Part shown: positions 33,318 through 42,735 of the stretch, piece by piece
How positions within the stretch are numbered: position 1 is the first letter of the stretch
How the letters are laid out: every line of letters starts with the position of its first letter
NCBI GenBank assembly: GCA_964036195.1
Contig: OZ038458.1
Location: 9,375,832 to 9,439,831 of the forward strand
DNA from: Sphaerolaimus hirsutus
Taxonomy: Eukaryota > Nematoda > Chromadorea > Monhysterida > Sphaerolaimidae
Direction of reading: 5' to 3'
Length of the DNA: 64,000 nucleotides
Notes under the pieces: generated by a model
What the model saw: the letters and a program-made list of their open reading frames with translations, nothing else
The model's database searches: none
What the model was told of the DNA's origin: nothing
Position numbers and translations under genes: made by a program

Positions 33318-35612
33318 GTGTAGTGCCACTCCAGAAAAATGGCGCCAACGCCATGGAAATGGCGCTATTTTGGAGTTGATAGCACCACTCCATAAAAATG
33401 GTGCTAACGCCATGGAAATGGCGCTACTTTGGAGTCAACAGCAACACTCCATAAAAATGGCGCCAACGCCATGGAAATGGCGCTATTTTGGAGTCAATAG
33501 TGCCACTCCATAAAAATGGCACCAATGCCATGGAAATGGCGCTGTTTTGGAGTTGATAGCGCCACTCCATAAAAATGGCGCTAACGCCATGGAAATGGCG
33601 CTACTTTGGAGTCAACAGCAACACTCCATAAAAATGGCGCCAACGCCATGGAAATGGCGCTATTTTGCGAGTTGATAGTGCCACTCCATAAAAATGGCGC
33701 CAACGCCATAAAAATGGCGCTACTTTGGAGTCAATAGTGCCACTCCATAAAAATGGCGCCAACGCCATGGAAATGGCGCTACTTTGGAGTCAATAGTGCC
33801 ACTCCATAAAAATGGCGCCAACGCCATGGAAATGGCGCTATTTTGGAGTTGATAGCGCCACTCCATAAAAATGGCGCTAACGCCATGGAAATGGCGCTAC
33901 TTTGGAGTCAACAGCAACACTCCATAAAAATGGTGCCAACGCCATGGAAATGGCGCTACTTTGGAGTCAATAGTGCCACTCCATAAAAATGGTGCCAACA
34001 CCATGGAAATGGCGCTACTTTGGAGTCAATAGTGCCACTCCATAAAAATGGCACCAACGCCATGGAAATGGCGCTATTTTGGAGTTGATAGCGCCACTCC
34101 ATAAAAATGGCGCTAACGCCATGGAAATGGCGCTACTTTGGAGTCAACAGCAACACTCCATAAAAATGGCGCCAACGCCATGGAAATGGCGCTATTTTGC
34201 GAGTTGATAGTGCCACTCCATAAAAATGGCGCCAACGCCATAAAAATGGCGCTACTTTGGAGTCAATAGTGCCACTCCATAAAAATGGCGCCAACGCCAT
34301 GGAAATGGCGCTACTTTGGAGTCAACAGCAACACTCCATAAAAATGGCGCCAACGCCATGGAAATGGCGCTATTTTGCGAGTTGATAGTGCCACGCCATA
34401 AAAATGGCGCCAACGCCATAAAAATGGCGCTACTTTGGAGTCAATAGTGCCACTCCATAAAAATGGCGCCAACGCCATGGAAATGGCGCTACTTTGGAGT
34501 CAATAGTGCCACTCCATAAAAATGGCGCCAACGCCATGGAAATGGCGCTATTTTGGAGTTGATAGCGCCACTCCATAAAAATGGCGCTAACGCCATGGAA
34601 ATGGCGCTACTTTGGAGTCAACAGCAACACTCCATAAAAATGGTGCCAACGCCATGGAAATGGCGCTACTTTGGAGTCAATAGTGCCACTCCATAAAAAT
34701 GGTGCCAACACCATGGAAATGGCGCTACTTTGGAGTCAATAGTGCCACTCCATAAAAATGGCACCAACGCCATGGAAATGGCGCTATTTTGGAGTTGATA
34801 GCGCCACTCCATAAAAATGGCGCTAACGCCATGGAAATGGCGCTACTTTGGAGTCAACAGCAACACTCCATAAAAATGGTGCCAACGCCATGGAAATGGC
34901 GCTACTTTGGAGTCAATAGTGCCACTCCATAAAAATGGCGCCAACGCCATGGAAATGGCGCTACTTTGGAGTCAATAGTGCCACTCCATAAAAATGGCGC
35001 CAACGCCATGGAAATGGCGCTATTTTGGAGTTGATAGCGCCACTCCATAAAAATGGCGCTAACGCCATGGAAATGGCGCTACTTTGGAGTCAACAGCAAC
35101 ACTCCATAAAAATGGTGCCAACGCCATGGAAATGGCGCTATTTTGCGAGTTGATAGTGCCACTCCATAAAAATGGCGCCAACGCCATAAAAATGGCGCTA
35201 CTTTGGAGTCAATAGTGCCACTCCATAAAAATGGCGCCAACGCCATGGAAATGGCGCTACTTTGGAGTCAATAGTGCCACTCCATAAAAATGGCGCCAAC
35301 GCCATGGAAATGGCGCTATTTTGGAGTTGATAGCGCCACTCCATAAAAATGGCGCTAACGCCATGGAAATGGCGCTACTTTGGAGTCAACAGCAACACTC
35401 CATAAAAATGGTGCCAACGCCATGGAAATGGCGCTACTTTGGAGTCAATAGTGCCACTCCATAAAAATGGTGCCAACACCATGGAAATGGCGCTACTTTG
35501 GAGTCAATAGTGCCACTCCATAAAAATGGCACCAACGCCATGGAAATGGCGCTACTTTGGAGTCAATAGTGCCACTCCATAAAAATGGCGCCAACGCCAT
35601 GGAAATGGCACT
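33318..35612 (-). repeat. 59-bp tandem satellite, inverted array, about 39 copies
   Basis: This is the same unit as at 24,852 on the opposite strand: CACTCCATAAAAATGGCGCC, then AACGCCATGGAAATGGCGCT, then the ACTTTGGAGTCAATAGTG variants. Marker variants (GCAACACTCC, TTTTGCGAGTTGATAG, AACGCCATAAAAATGG) recur in blocks, so higher-order amplification occurred within this array after the arms separated. Confidence 0.93.
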
Positions 35613-35639
35613 ACTTTTACAAACGATGTTCAGTAAACA

Positions 35640-35965
35640 AAAGTGGACTTGTCGACTTCTTGCGTTAATGAAATGGACTTGTCGACTTTTAGCTCTAATC
35701 ACGCATGGACTTGTCGACTTCTTGCCCAAAAAAATTTTATGGGCAGGGGAGTGGACTTGTCAACTTCTTGCACTTGCAAACATTTTTGTTCCCAGCTTGA
35801 AAAAATTTGCCTTATGGGCTATTTTTGTACTTGTCGACTTTTAGAAATCACTGCCCATAGCGGACTTAACACATTTCTTGCTTTTTTTGTCCCAACAAAA
35901 AAGGCTGCACAAGGTGGACTTGTCGACTTTTTGCCCAAAAACTAGGCGTACTTGTCGACTTCTTG
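35640..35965. repeat. Right GGACTTGTCGACTT subterminal repeats
   Basis: At least six spaced copies of GGACTTGTCGACTTCTTGC or a one-base variant lie here, with a further copy next to the terminus at 36,117. They have the same text as in the left subterminal region and in the 632-bp copy. Confidence 0.8.
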
Positions 35966-36148
35966 CCCAAATTTTCTCCATTTTCCCCCAAAATGGTCAA
36001 ATTTGGCATGGTCGTATAGGGGAATGTGAGGTAGGAAAACTTATGGAAAATTTTGAAAAATGAGAGGGACCATCCCCAGATCATTTTCACGGGGTTAACT
36101 CAAATTTTCCAAATTTGGACTTGTCGACTTTTAGAATTAGACGCCTCA

Positions 36149-36280
36149 ATTATTGTATGCCGTGCCTTTGATAACTTGAAATCGCTTTTGTAACTGTCTA
36201 ATATAATGTTTGTAAACTGTACCTGTCGTATGTTCAGAAAATAGAAACTTTTTCTTTTGTATATTGGATATCCATGACTC
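36149..36280. other. Short spacer between the giant element and the retrotransposon
   Basis: About 130 bp with no feature recognised. Confidence 0.5.
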
Positions 36281-36284
36281 GCGT

Positions 36285-36730
36285 TGTTATGGCCGCTTAA
36301 TTGCGGTCATAAATATTTGAATTGTAGTTTGATTTTTTATAGGATGCCAAGGCCAACGTGGATCTAACCGGCGCTTTATTTAGTGATTTCGGTTGACAGA
36401 TTATAAGTTGGGGGCGAAATTAAATTAGGTAGAATTTAGGAAAAAATAGCGAGTCAAAAATCATGTAAACATTGACTGCCAGCCGATGGAAAAATCGGCT
36501 GGTGAACGATCGAAAAAAGGGGAGGCATAAAAAAGCCTAAAAAAGCGCACACAACAATAAGAGATGCCCTTGTGCGCGGGCACTTATTTAGGTAACACGC
36601 AATGTCGCAATACTACAGCGGCGCGTGTAAACGATAGGCTAGGGGGCATGGAAACAGGTATTTTAAACCTACCATAGGAAAATGAATGTAAGTATACCTA
36701 TATTAAATGGCGCCTACAGCGGGCATAACA
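36285..36730 (-). repeat. 3' LTR of the gag-pro retrotransposon
   Basis: 446 bp, ending with the same TGTTATG / CATAACA termini as its partner. It contains a sense-strand AATAAA polyadenylation signal (36,375-36,380) and a 9-bp-stem hairpin, CCAGCCGAT...ATCGGCTGG (36,479-36,502). It differs from the 5' LTR at two positions (GTGATTTC versus GCGATTTC, and GGGCGAAAT versus GGGCAAAAT). Confidence 0.95.
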
Positions 36731-36739
36731 GCCCCTCCC
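36731..36739 (-). promoter_or_regulatory. Polypurine tract
   Basis: Sense-strand GGGAGGGGC immediately precedes the 3' LTR, the expected place for plus-strand DNA priming. Confidence 0.75.
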
Positions 36740-37003
36740 ATGACAACAGTTACACTACTTAAAAAACACTAGTGGAACTGGAAGTCAAACAAAAGCTTAC
36801 ACAAAGAAGCTACAAAAAATTTCAGCCACATAAAATTGCATGGAATTTTCAAGTTACCCAAATGGAACATGATCAGTAACTGAAAAAACATCCAGAATCA
36901 CAAATGGATCAGATTGAGATATAGTTGTTGAGAGAAAAAGACAATTTAGAAAGTTCATTTTCAAAATGGACACATGCACACCCTACAATCATGGCGGCAC
37001 TCT
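36740..37003 (-). other. 3' untranslated part of the retrotransposon
   Basis: It spans from the Gag-Pro stop to the polypurine tract, 264 bp, too short for a polymerase. No motif of reverse transcriptase or integrase is present in any frame. Confidence 0.8.
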
Positions 37004-39604
37004 TTAGCCTGGATTCCACTGGGTGCTGGAGCTAAGCCTCGCCTTGTGCTTGCAGCGCATGCAGGGCTCGCCCCGAGGGTTGGTCACCAGTTGACCATCG
37101 GATTTTCCAGGGTTCACCAACATGAACTCGGCATGTGGTGAAACGCATTTGGCAGAATTGCGAAAACATTTGGTGGCAGACTTTTTGCGCGGGGGCCTGC
37201 CGTAGACCTTGCTGCCCTTGGTGCGTGGCAGTGTAGCGGGCTTCGACGAGTGCGATTTCCGAATGCCAGTAATTGGCGCCAATTCATGTGGTATTTTAGT
37301 GACCACCGATTGCGAAGGAATTGCCCCTTTAGTCAGGGACTGGCGGATACAAGTCGATTCACCCATGGCTTTGGGCACGAAATTGGCCTCGAGTCGCTGG
37401 AGCTCGGAGATAGCCGTGCGATTCATTTTGAGTGTGCCGTAGAGTGCCTCATGGCCGAATAATAGGGGGCTCGATGTGCGTGGGAAGTGTGGTTTCCGTT
37501 TAACCACAGCCCAGATGTCTGCCAATTGCTGTTGTCCACCGGGTGTGGTATGCAGCAAATGCATTTTGTAGAGCGCCAGGTGATGCCCTGGAATCGGCTT
37601 GCCGGCAGTCCCCAAAGCTGAATCAGGGTATGACCGGTACTTTGCCTTCTCCATGCTGGCATTGCACTGTGCGCGTTTCCAAACATCCTCGAGCAGGTGC
37701 TCCTCAATGATGATCCCCTCCTCACAGCCACTATCAAGTGTGCCTGTGAGCATGCAGCCCATGAAATCCACTTGAGCCAGCGGACGATCACAATGGGGGT
37801 GTCGCACGCTTGCTGGGCTCATGGGGCAACCCATCTGCTTGTGAGCTGCATAGCCGCTAGGGAACCACGTTTCAAAATCATCGGGCTCAGGCTCGGAATC
37901 AGATGGCGGATTAGAAACATTTTTAGTCATTTTAGTAGATGGATTACCACTAGGTTCGGTGTCAGATTCAGGGGCACTATAGATGTGCTCATCCACTTTC
38001 AGATTGAGTTTGCCACACTCAATGCGCATATTTTTCTGAGCATCATGCTCAGTCTTGCCGGCCTTACGCAGGAAGTCTCGGGCTCGTTCCGCCCGATCCA
38101 GTCGATAGGCAGGAGAATCAGGATTCAAATAGCATTTTGCCGGCTCATGCAGCATGGGTGCACGATGCATGAAATAGGTGCACCATGGACCCTGATGTGT
38201 CGTCGGGTCAAATTTTGACTGCCTATCCCAGCCATCGTTTCGACTGCCAGATTGACCCGAGGCATTCATGGATGCAGCCACAGCTGGTGGGTCATTGGAC
38301 CATCCAGCGTTTCCACCGTTCGACGGATTCGGTGCACGATTAGCATTACGCTGCTCATTTCGTTCGGCCCGATAATGCAGATTTTCCTCACGCGTGATGT
38401 CGAGGCGTCCAACGACATCCGCCAGTTCGATCTGACCATCTTGCCATTTCTCGCGCCACGGATACCAAAGAGACATTGGCAGCATTCCTCCAATCTCGAG
38501 GAACAATTTATCGCCAATCATTTTCTCGCGCTGTGAGTCGTCAATCTGCTCACTAATATAGTGGAATGTGCTGCACAATCTGCTGTACAGGGTGGCCACA
38601 GAATCAGTAGGTTTAGCCGAAATTCGATACCACTCAGCGACGGAATGCGCCTTGCGGTCCACTCGAAAAACACGAGCCAATTTGTCGAGAACATAAAGCA
38701 CGGTATTGCGCTTATCCAGGCGAATAGAAATATAGTGCGCCTGTGCGCTTCCCTTCAAGCATTGCTGGAAAACATTGGTCCAGAACAAATGTTGATATGG
38801 TGGGGGAACGTTCAGAGCCTGTAGCGCCACATTGTGAAGCCAAAATTTAAAGGGCCCCGACGGCGCGCTCGAATCCCCGTTGAATGGTGTCTGCTTGCTG
38901 GCGACAGTGGCTACATGGCCGCCACTCATGCGATCACTGGAGGAAATTTGTGCCAGCGCATCCACAAGCGACGGAAAGCCATCGGCTGGGACCATGACGT
39001 ATTGGTCGACGTAGGCGGCAATTTGACCAATCAAACCGCCAGGTGATGATGACACAGCCTGCAACCTAGCTTCGGTTGAATCAAGTGGCTGGTTAGTAGG
39101 TGTAGTAGAGGGGGTCCTCAATGGACAATGATTGTTTGTGCCAGGTGCCGGTATCGATTGCGAACCCGCGGGCGCATTTTGGACCGGTGCCATATGTGCC
39201 GGCACCGCTTGTGAAGCCAACTGTTGGGCAATTGCAGCAGGGAGTTGTTGGATAGCCGATAAAAGATCGACCATTGTCAGTGCTGCAGTCGGCTGGGCAG
39301 CGGCGACACCTTGAAGCAGCATGGGGTTGTCCCCAATGCCTCTGGGTGGTACTTGATCATCCAGGTCAAGCACCAATTCTAATACGGTGTTTGCATCTGT
39401 GAAATATAGATCCATGCACCGCCACACATGCCGAATCAATGGCTCAGTTCCAAGGCAGGGTGGATCACTAATCGTAGGCCACTCATCGTCATCAACTCGA
39501 AACTGCAAAAGCACACTTAGCAAACGCAGCAATTTCTGCCGCTCTGTGCGCTCGACCCACGACTCGACGATCGGTTCCAGTTCCACTCGCGTATATTGCG
39601 ACAT
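37004..39604 (-). CDS. gag: Gag-protease polyprotein of the LTR retrotransposon, 866 aa
   Basis: A single frame starts at ATG 39,604 (A at -3). Residues 1-90 are helical and Leu-rich. Residues 100-240 are an Ala/Pro/Gln-rich linker. Residues 245-410 resemble a retrotransposon capsid domain (FWLHNVALQAL, CLKGSAQAHY, VLDKLARVF, VAEWYRIS). A Zn-knuckle-like C475-X4-H480-X5-H486-X4-C491 follows. Residues 612-720 look like a retropepsin: LDSG at 623-626 with D624 catalytic, and the later LLFGHEAL (714-721) at the usual hydrophobic-Gly flap partner. The basic tail (785-866) has C813, C820, C848 and C851 and may bind nucleic acid. No RT follows. Expected roles are particle assembly, RNA binding and self-cleavage. 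DSG in place of DTG is known in some retroelement proteases. Confidence 0.9.
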   Translation of the reverse strand: MSQYTRVELEPIVESWVERTERQKLLRLLSVLLQFRVDDDEWPTISDPPCLGTEPLIRHVWRCMDLYFTDANTVLELVLDLDDQVPPRGIGDNPMLLQGVAAAQPTAALTMVDLLSAIQQLPAAIAQQLASQAVPAHMAPVQNAPAGSQSIPAPGTNNHCPLRTPSTTPTNQPLDSTEARLQAVSSSPGGLIGQIAAYVDQYVMVPADGFPSLVDALAQISSSDRMSGGHVATVASKQTPFNGDSSAPSGPFKFWLHNVALQALNVPPPYQHLFWTNVFQQCLKGSAQAHYISIRLDKRNTVLYVLDKLARVFRVDRKAHSVAEWYRISAKPTDSVATLYSRLCSTFHYISEQIDDSQREKMIGDKLFLEIGGMLPMSLWYPWREKWQDGQIELADVVGRLDITREENLHYRAERNEQRNANRAPNPSNGGNAGWSNDPPAVAASMNASGQSGSRNDGWDRQSKFDPTTHQGPWCTYFMHRAPMLHEPAKCYLNPDSPAYRLDRAERARDFLRKAGKTEHDAQKNMRIECGKLNLKVDEHIYSAPESDTEPSGNPSTKMTKNVSNPPSDSEPEPDDFETWFPSGYAAHKQMGCPMSPASVRHPHCDRPLAQVDFMGCMLTGTLDSGCEEGIIIEEHLLEDVWKRAQCNASMEKAKYRSYPDSALGTAGKPIPGHHLALYKMHLLHTTPGGQQQLADIWAVVKRKPHFPRTSSPLLFGHEALYGTLKMNRTAISELQRLEANFVPKAMGESTCIRQSLTKGAIPSQSVVTKIPHELAPITGIRKSHSSKPATLPRTKGSKVYGRPPRKKSATKCFRNSAKCVSPHAEFMLVNPGKSDGQLVTNPRGEPCMRCKHKARLSSSTQWNPG

Positions 39605-40574
39605 GTTAGAAAATGTGGGGTCACTAAATCTGCACTAGCACAATTTGGTGCAAATATGGTGCAGGAGTGGCCACACACAACTGGAGCAGTCGAGCATTTG
39701 AGTGGCAAAGTACACTCAAAATTGATGCAACAATTGGCGCGTCCGGTGGCGCACTGCGGCCAGCAAGTGGGCGTGCAATTCCGTCACGCTGACGCAGCAA
39801 AAGCGTTTGGCGCCAATGGCCAACAAATTGGAACAGGGCCAAGCGCCTACGAAATTTGAAACTGGCCCCAGTGGCCAGTTAACGGGATGGCACCCAGCGC
39901 AGTGGCAAAATGTCGCTGGCCCCAGTGGCTCAGCGACAGGGAAAACCGAAAATTTCCGATCAACCCCAGTGGCTGATCGGGATCGGAAAATGTGCGGCAA
40001 AACGTGCCGCGAAAACCGGGCAGAAATCGATCAGGGGGCCCGTCGAGTTGCGTGTCGCTGGCCCCAGTGGCTCAGCAACAAAAACAAAATTTTCCGGCCA
40101 GCCCCAGCGGCTGATCGGAATAATGGTGCAGCACCTCGCTGGTCATTCGCTGGCCCCAGTGGCACAGCGAAAACCGTTGGGTTCGATCAGCCCCAGTGGC
40201 TGATCGAGTTGATAAAGCGGCGCGAAGCTGCGCCGCAATGTCACTAGCCCCAGTGGCAAAGCGACACGGAAAAACGATTTCGATCAGCCCCAGTGGCTGA
40301 TCGAGTTGATAAAGCGGCGCGAAGCTGCGCCGCAATGTCGCTAGCCCCAGTGGCAAAGCGACACGGAAAAACGATTTCGATCAGCCCCAGTGGCTGATCG
40401 AAGGAAGTGGTCGGCCGGCCGCGCAGCCCCAGTGGCTGATAAGCAGTCGGCGGCAGGCGGCGACGAATGCCGTGGTGTTGCCGAAATTTGGCAGCACAAA
40501 ACGCGGCGAAATTTGCCGCTAGGCCGGGCGGAACAGGAGGCCCGGGGTCGATTATTTGGGAGCGAAATTAATCG
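39605..40574 (-). ncRNA. Structured 5' leader with about twelve ACUGG-loop hairpins
   Basis: The sense strand contains a repeated hairpin core, GCC-ACUGG-GGC, at 39,860, 39,911, 39,958, 40,053, 40,094, 40,146, 40,183, 40,239, 40,280, 40,336, 40,377 and 40,424. Outer stems differ: AACUG/CAGUU; GAUCA/UGAUC; UGUCGCUG/CAGCGACA with a bulged A; UUCGCUG/CAGCGAA with a bulged U. Pairing is kept in most. The hairpin at 40,094 has a GCUGG loop and one mismatch. The arrangement is consistent with a packaging or translation-control signal read by Gag, but this is inference. Antisense frames over this region are incidental. Confidence 0.8.
40183..40401 (-). repeat. 97-bp tandem duplication in the leader
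   Basis: Hairpins at 40,183, 40,280 and 40,377, and those at 40,239 and 40,336, are spaced exactly 97 bp apart. Each unit holds one GAUCA-stem hairpin, one GUCGCU-stem hairpin and a GC hairpin, GCGGCGC...GCGCCGC (first copy 40,217-40,236). The hairpin array therefore grows partly by tandem duplication. Confidence 0.9.
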
Positions 40575-40592
40575 CTCCCAGTACAGTCACCA
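40575..40592 (-). promoter_or_regulatory. Primer-binding site
   Basis: The sense-strand sequence TGGTGACTGTACTGGGAG abuts the 5' LTR with no spacer. TGG matches the CCA 3' end of a tRNA. I cannot name the tRNA species with confidence. Confidence 0.75.
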
Positions 40593-41038
40593 TGTTATGG
40601 CCGCTTAATTGCGGTCATAAATATTTGAATTGTAGTTTGATTTTTTATAGGATGCCAAGGCCAACGTGGATCTAACCGGCGCTTTATTTAGCGATTTCGG
40701 TTGACAGATTATAAGTTGGGGGCAAAATTAAATTAGGTAGAATTTAGGAAAAAATAGCGAGTCAAAAATCATGTAAACATTGACTGCCAGCCGATGGAAA
40801 AATCGGCTGGTGAACGATCGAAAAAAGGGGAGGCATAAAAAAGCCTAAAAAAGCGCACACAACAATAAGAGATGCCCTTGTGCGCGGGCACTTATTTAGG
40901 TAACACGCAATGTCGCAATACTACAGCGGCGCGTGTAAACGATAGGCTAGGGGGCATGGAAACAGGTATTTTAAACCTACCATAGGAAAATGAATGTAAG
41001 TATACCTATATTAAATGGCGCCTACAGCGGGCATAACA
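40593..41038 (-). repeat. 5' LTR of the gag-pro retrotransposon
   Basis: 446 bp, promoter-side copy in the element's orientation. Its outer flank is GCGT at 41,039-41,042, matching the other end. It carries the same AATAAA and hairpin as the 3' LTR. I did not find a standard TATA box at a confident position. Confidence 0.95.
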
Positions 41039-41157
41039 GCGTAGCCACCAGTGATATTGTTGATGAAATGAAAATGAAAAAAATGGCACAAGATTGAGTC
41101 CTGAAAATAAATTTTTATTCTAAGTCTCAATCATATTTTTATCTTCGTGGTGTCAAT

Positions 41158-41318
41158 TAGGGTTCAATCGAATATCGGATATCGACCATTTTTTAATATC
41201 GAATATCGATATCCAAAATTTTGAAAAAATATCGAGTATGGAATATCGATATCGAAAATTTTGAAAAAATATCGAATATCGAATATCGATATCGAAAAGT
41301 CATATCGTTTGAACCCTA
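41158..41318. mobile_element. Short ATATCG hAT-like MITE, TSD GTGTCAAT
   Basis: This 161-bp element begins TAGGGTTCAATCGAATATCG and ends TATCGTTTGAACCCTA. It has perfect GTGTCAAT at 41,150-41,157 and 41,319-41,326. It is an internally deleted relative of the 934-bp element at 3383. Confidence 0.9.
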
Positions 41319-41326
41319 GTGTCAAT

Positions 41327-41764
41327 GCAAGTAGATGTTGTTATATAGTTTTTCTTTAACTCAGTTGCATCTTTTCGCTCATTTTTCTCTTTCCAACATT
41401 TTCTAAACATTATTTTTTCTTTAATTTGTACTTTGTGTGTTACTCTTGTTTGCGTAATTGTCCACACTGTTTGGTCATTATTTTTAGCAGAAGCATTTGG
41501 CATTCAGCAGAAGACCTTGGTTCACCGTGGAATAATTTTAATGCTTTTTTTCAACTAATGCTTTTTTAATGTGACTACCACTGCTGTAATGTCAATTGTT
41601 TCAATAAATGACTGAACTGACTGAATATGCTGGCGGTAAGTATTTCATTTCTATGACACTTGAAAAAAGTGCCCCCCCACCTTTGTTTTATAAGTCAAAC
41701 AGTCCTTTCTGTTGACACCACTATCCTGTATTCTGAACCTCGCAGTGGTCATTTTTCTAATGTG
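41327..41764. other. No gene recognised
   Basis: AT-rich sequence with no repeat terminus or coding motif recognised. Confidence 0.4.
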
Positions 41765-41772
41765 TTCATGAG

Positions 41773-42727
41773 CAGGGTTGGTTTTATAAAAATTCATTAG
41801 TAAAATTGTATAAAAATTGTATAAAAATTTTATTTTATTTTAATTTTATTCTTGTTTCATTTTATTTTATTTTATTTTATTCCCAAAAGTCATTAGTAAA
41901 ATAAAATGACACCATTTTACAAAAATTTTACAAAAACTTGGAATCATGCATGCAAGGCCACAAAAATGTTATAATTAGACCTTTACATGAAAAACCTGTG
42001 ACAAATTTTTCCCTTACTTTTCAAAAGTTGCATGCTGTAGGTATTGTTAGCTAGCTGCAAGTGTAAAGTTGCAATAATTGATAAGAATTGTTTGCATTTT
42101 CAGTAGAAGGACTACTGGAGTGTGCTGGGCACATTTGTAAAATGGCATGCAGAGTGACAATTGCCATGACAAATGCAAAGTAAAGTGTCAATTGTCATGC
42201 AAAATGTCAAGTGTCATGTAAAATTTCAAGCAAAGTGGCAATTGTCATGACAAATGTCATGCAAAGTGTTAATTGTGTAAATAAATCTTGTGTTTTTGTA
42301 TATATAGGATTTATTGTATCCAAATCTATTGTTTTTGTACCCAAATGTTCACATGAAGTTTGGATTCAACAACAATGTAATTTGAATACAAAACATAAGA
42401 TTCAGAAATAAAACATAAGATGTGGATACAATTTGCTTGACATTTTACATGACATTTTACACTTTACAAAACTTGGAACTGTCCCCCAGATCCATGAATA
42501 AACAGGTAGACACTCAAGCAATGAGAAATAATTTTACAAAAAAGATAAATTTTTATACAATTTTACAAAAACACGAATTTTTATACAATTTTACAAAATT
42601 TTTACAAAAATTCGAATTTTTATACAATTTTTATTTTTATTCTTAAATTTTCCATTTTATTTTATTTTATTTTATTCTTAAATTTACCATTTTATTTTTA
42701 TTTTTTTCTGAGATTTTGCCAACCCTG
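41773..42727. mobile_element. hAT-like element with TTTTATTTTA arrays, TSD TTCATGAG
   Basis: The ends are CAGGGTTGGTTTTATAAAAA and TTTTGCCAACCCTG, with perfect TTCATGAG at 41,765-41,772 and 42,728-42,735. CAGGG...CCCTG ends plus an 8-bp TSD are typical of hAT. Near both ends are ATTTTATTTTA and ATTTTTATACAATTTTAC arrays. The middle (42,130-42,260) has GTGTCAATTGTCATGCAAA repeats shared with 47.0 and 60.2 kb. No transposase is present. Confidence 0.87.
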
Positions 42728-42735
42728 TTCATGAG

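Larger units (their letters stand above)
24471..36148. mobile_element. Giant 11.7-kb TGAGGCG inverted-repeat element with inverted satellite arrays
   Basis: The left end TGAGGCGTCTAATTCTAAAA and the inverted right end TTTTAGAATTAGACGCCTCA match the 632-bp copy at 9421, including about 200 bp of subterminal sequence. The dinucleotide AT flanks both ends. Moving inward from each end come GGACTTGTCGAC repeats, then a 59-bp satellite array (opposite orientation on the two sides), then A/T-rich blocks, then a core occupied by a Harbinger-like element. No protein-coding gene is seen, so mobilisation would need an outside transposase. The alternative is two separate elements that converged, but the symmetric order of all layers argues for one unit. 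Confidence 0.65.
36285..41038 (-). mobile_element. Complete non-autonomous LTR retrotransposon, gag-pro only, TSD GCGT
   Basis: This 4754-bp element has two 446-bp LTRs (TG...CA ends, 2 differences), a 4-bp TSD GCGT (36,281-36,284 and 41,039-41,042), a primer-binding site directly after the 5' LTR, a polypurine tract directly before the 3' LTR, and one large frame. It reads on the minus strand. The 4-bp TSD and Gag layout suggest Ty3/gypsy affinity, but without reverse transcriptase this cannot be settled. No RT, RNase H or integrase coding sequence exists between the stop of the frame (37,004) and the 3' LTR, so the element must be mobilised in trans. Near-identical LTRs indicate a recent insertion. 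Confidence 0.93.

Noticed and set aside
32348-33393. Phe- and Lys-rich frames in the A/T-only tracts
   Set aside because: Translations of low-complexity DNA with no membrane-protein pattern beyond homopolymer content.
37423-38218. Other-frame ORFs within the gag region (for example 37,423-37,791 minus and 37,697-38,218 plus)
   Set aside because: They are shadows of the 866-codon frame, with no independent motifs and no start context or conservation to support them.
39807-40247. 146-codon plus-strand frame over the retrotransposon leader
   Set aside because: It is antisense to the hairpin array. Its Trp/Pro/Ser repeats are translations of the CCCCAGTGGCT core, so it is not a gene.
40575-40592. 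Naming the primer tRNA
   Set aside because: TGGTGACTGTACTGGGAG is a plausible PBS, but I could not match it to a specific tRNA 3' end without a tRNA set from this species.
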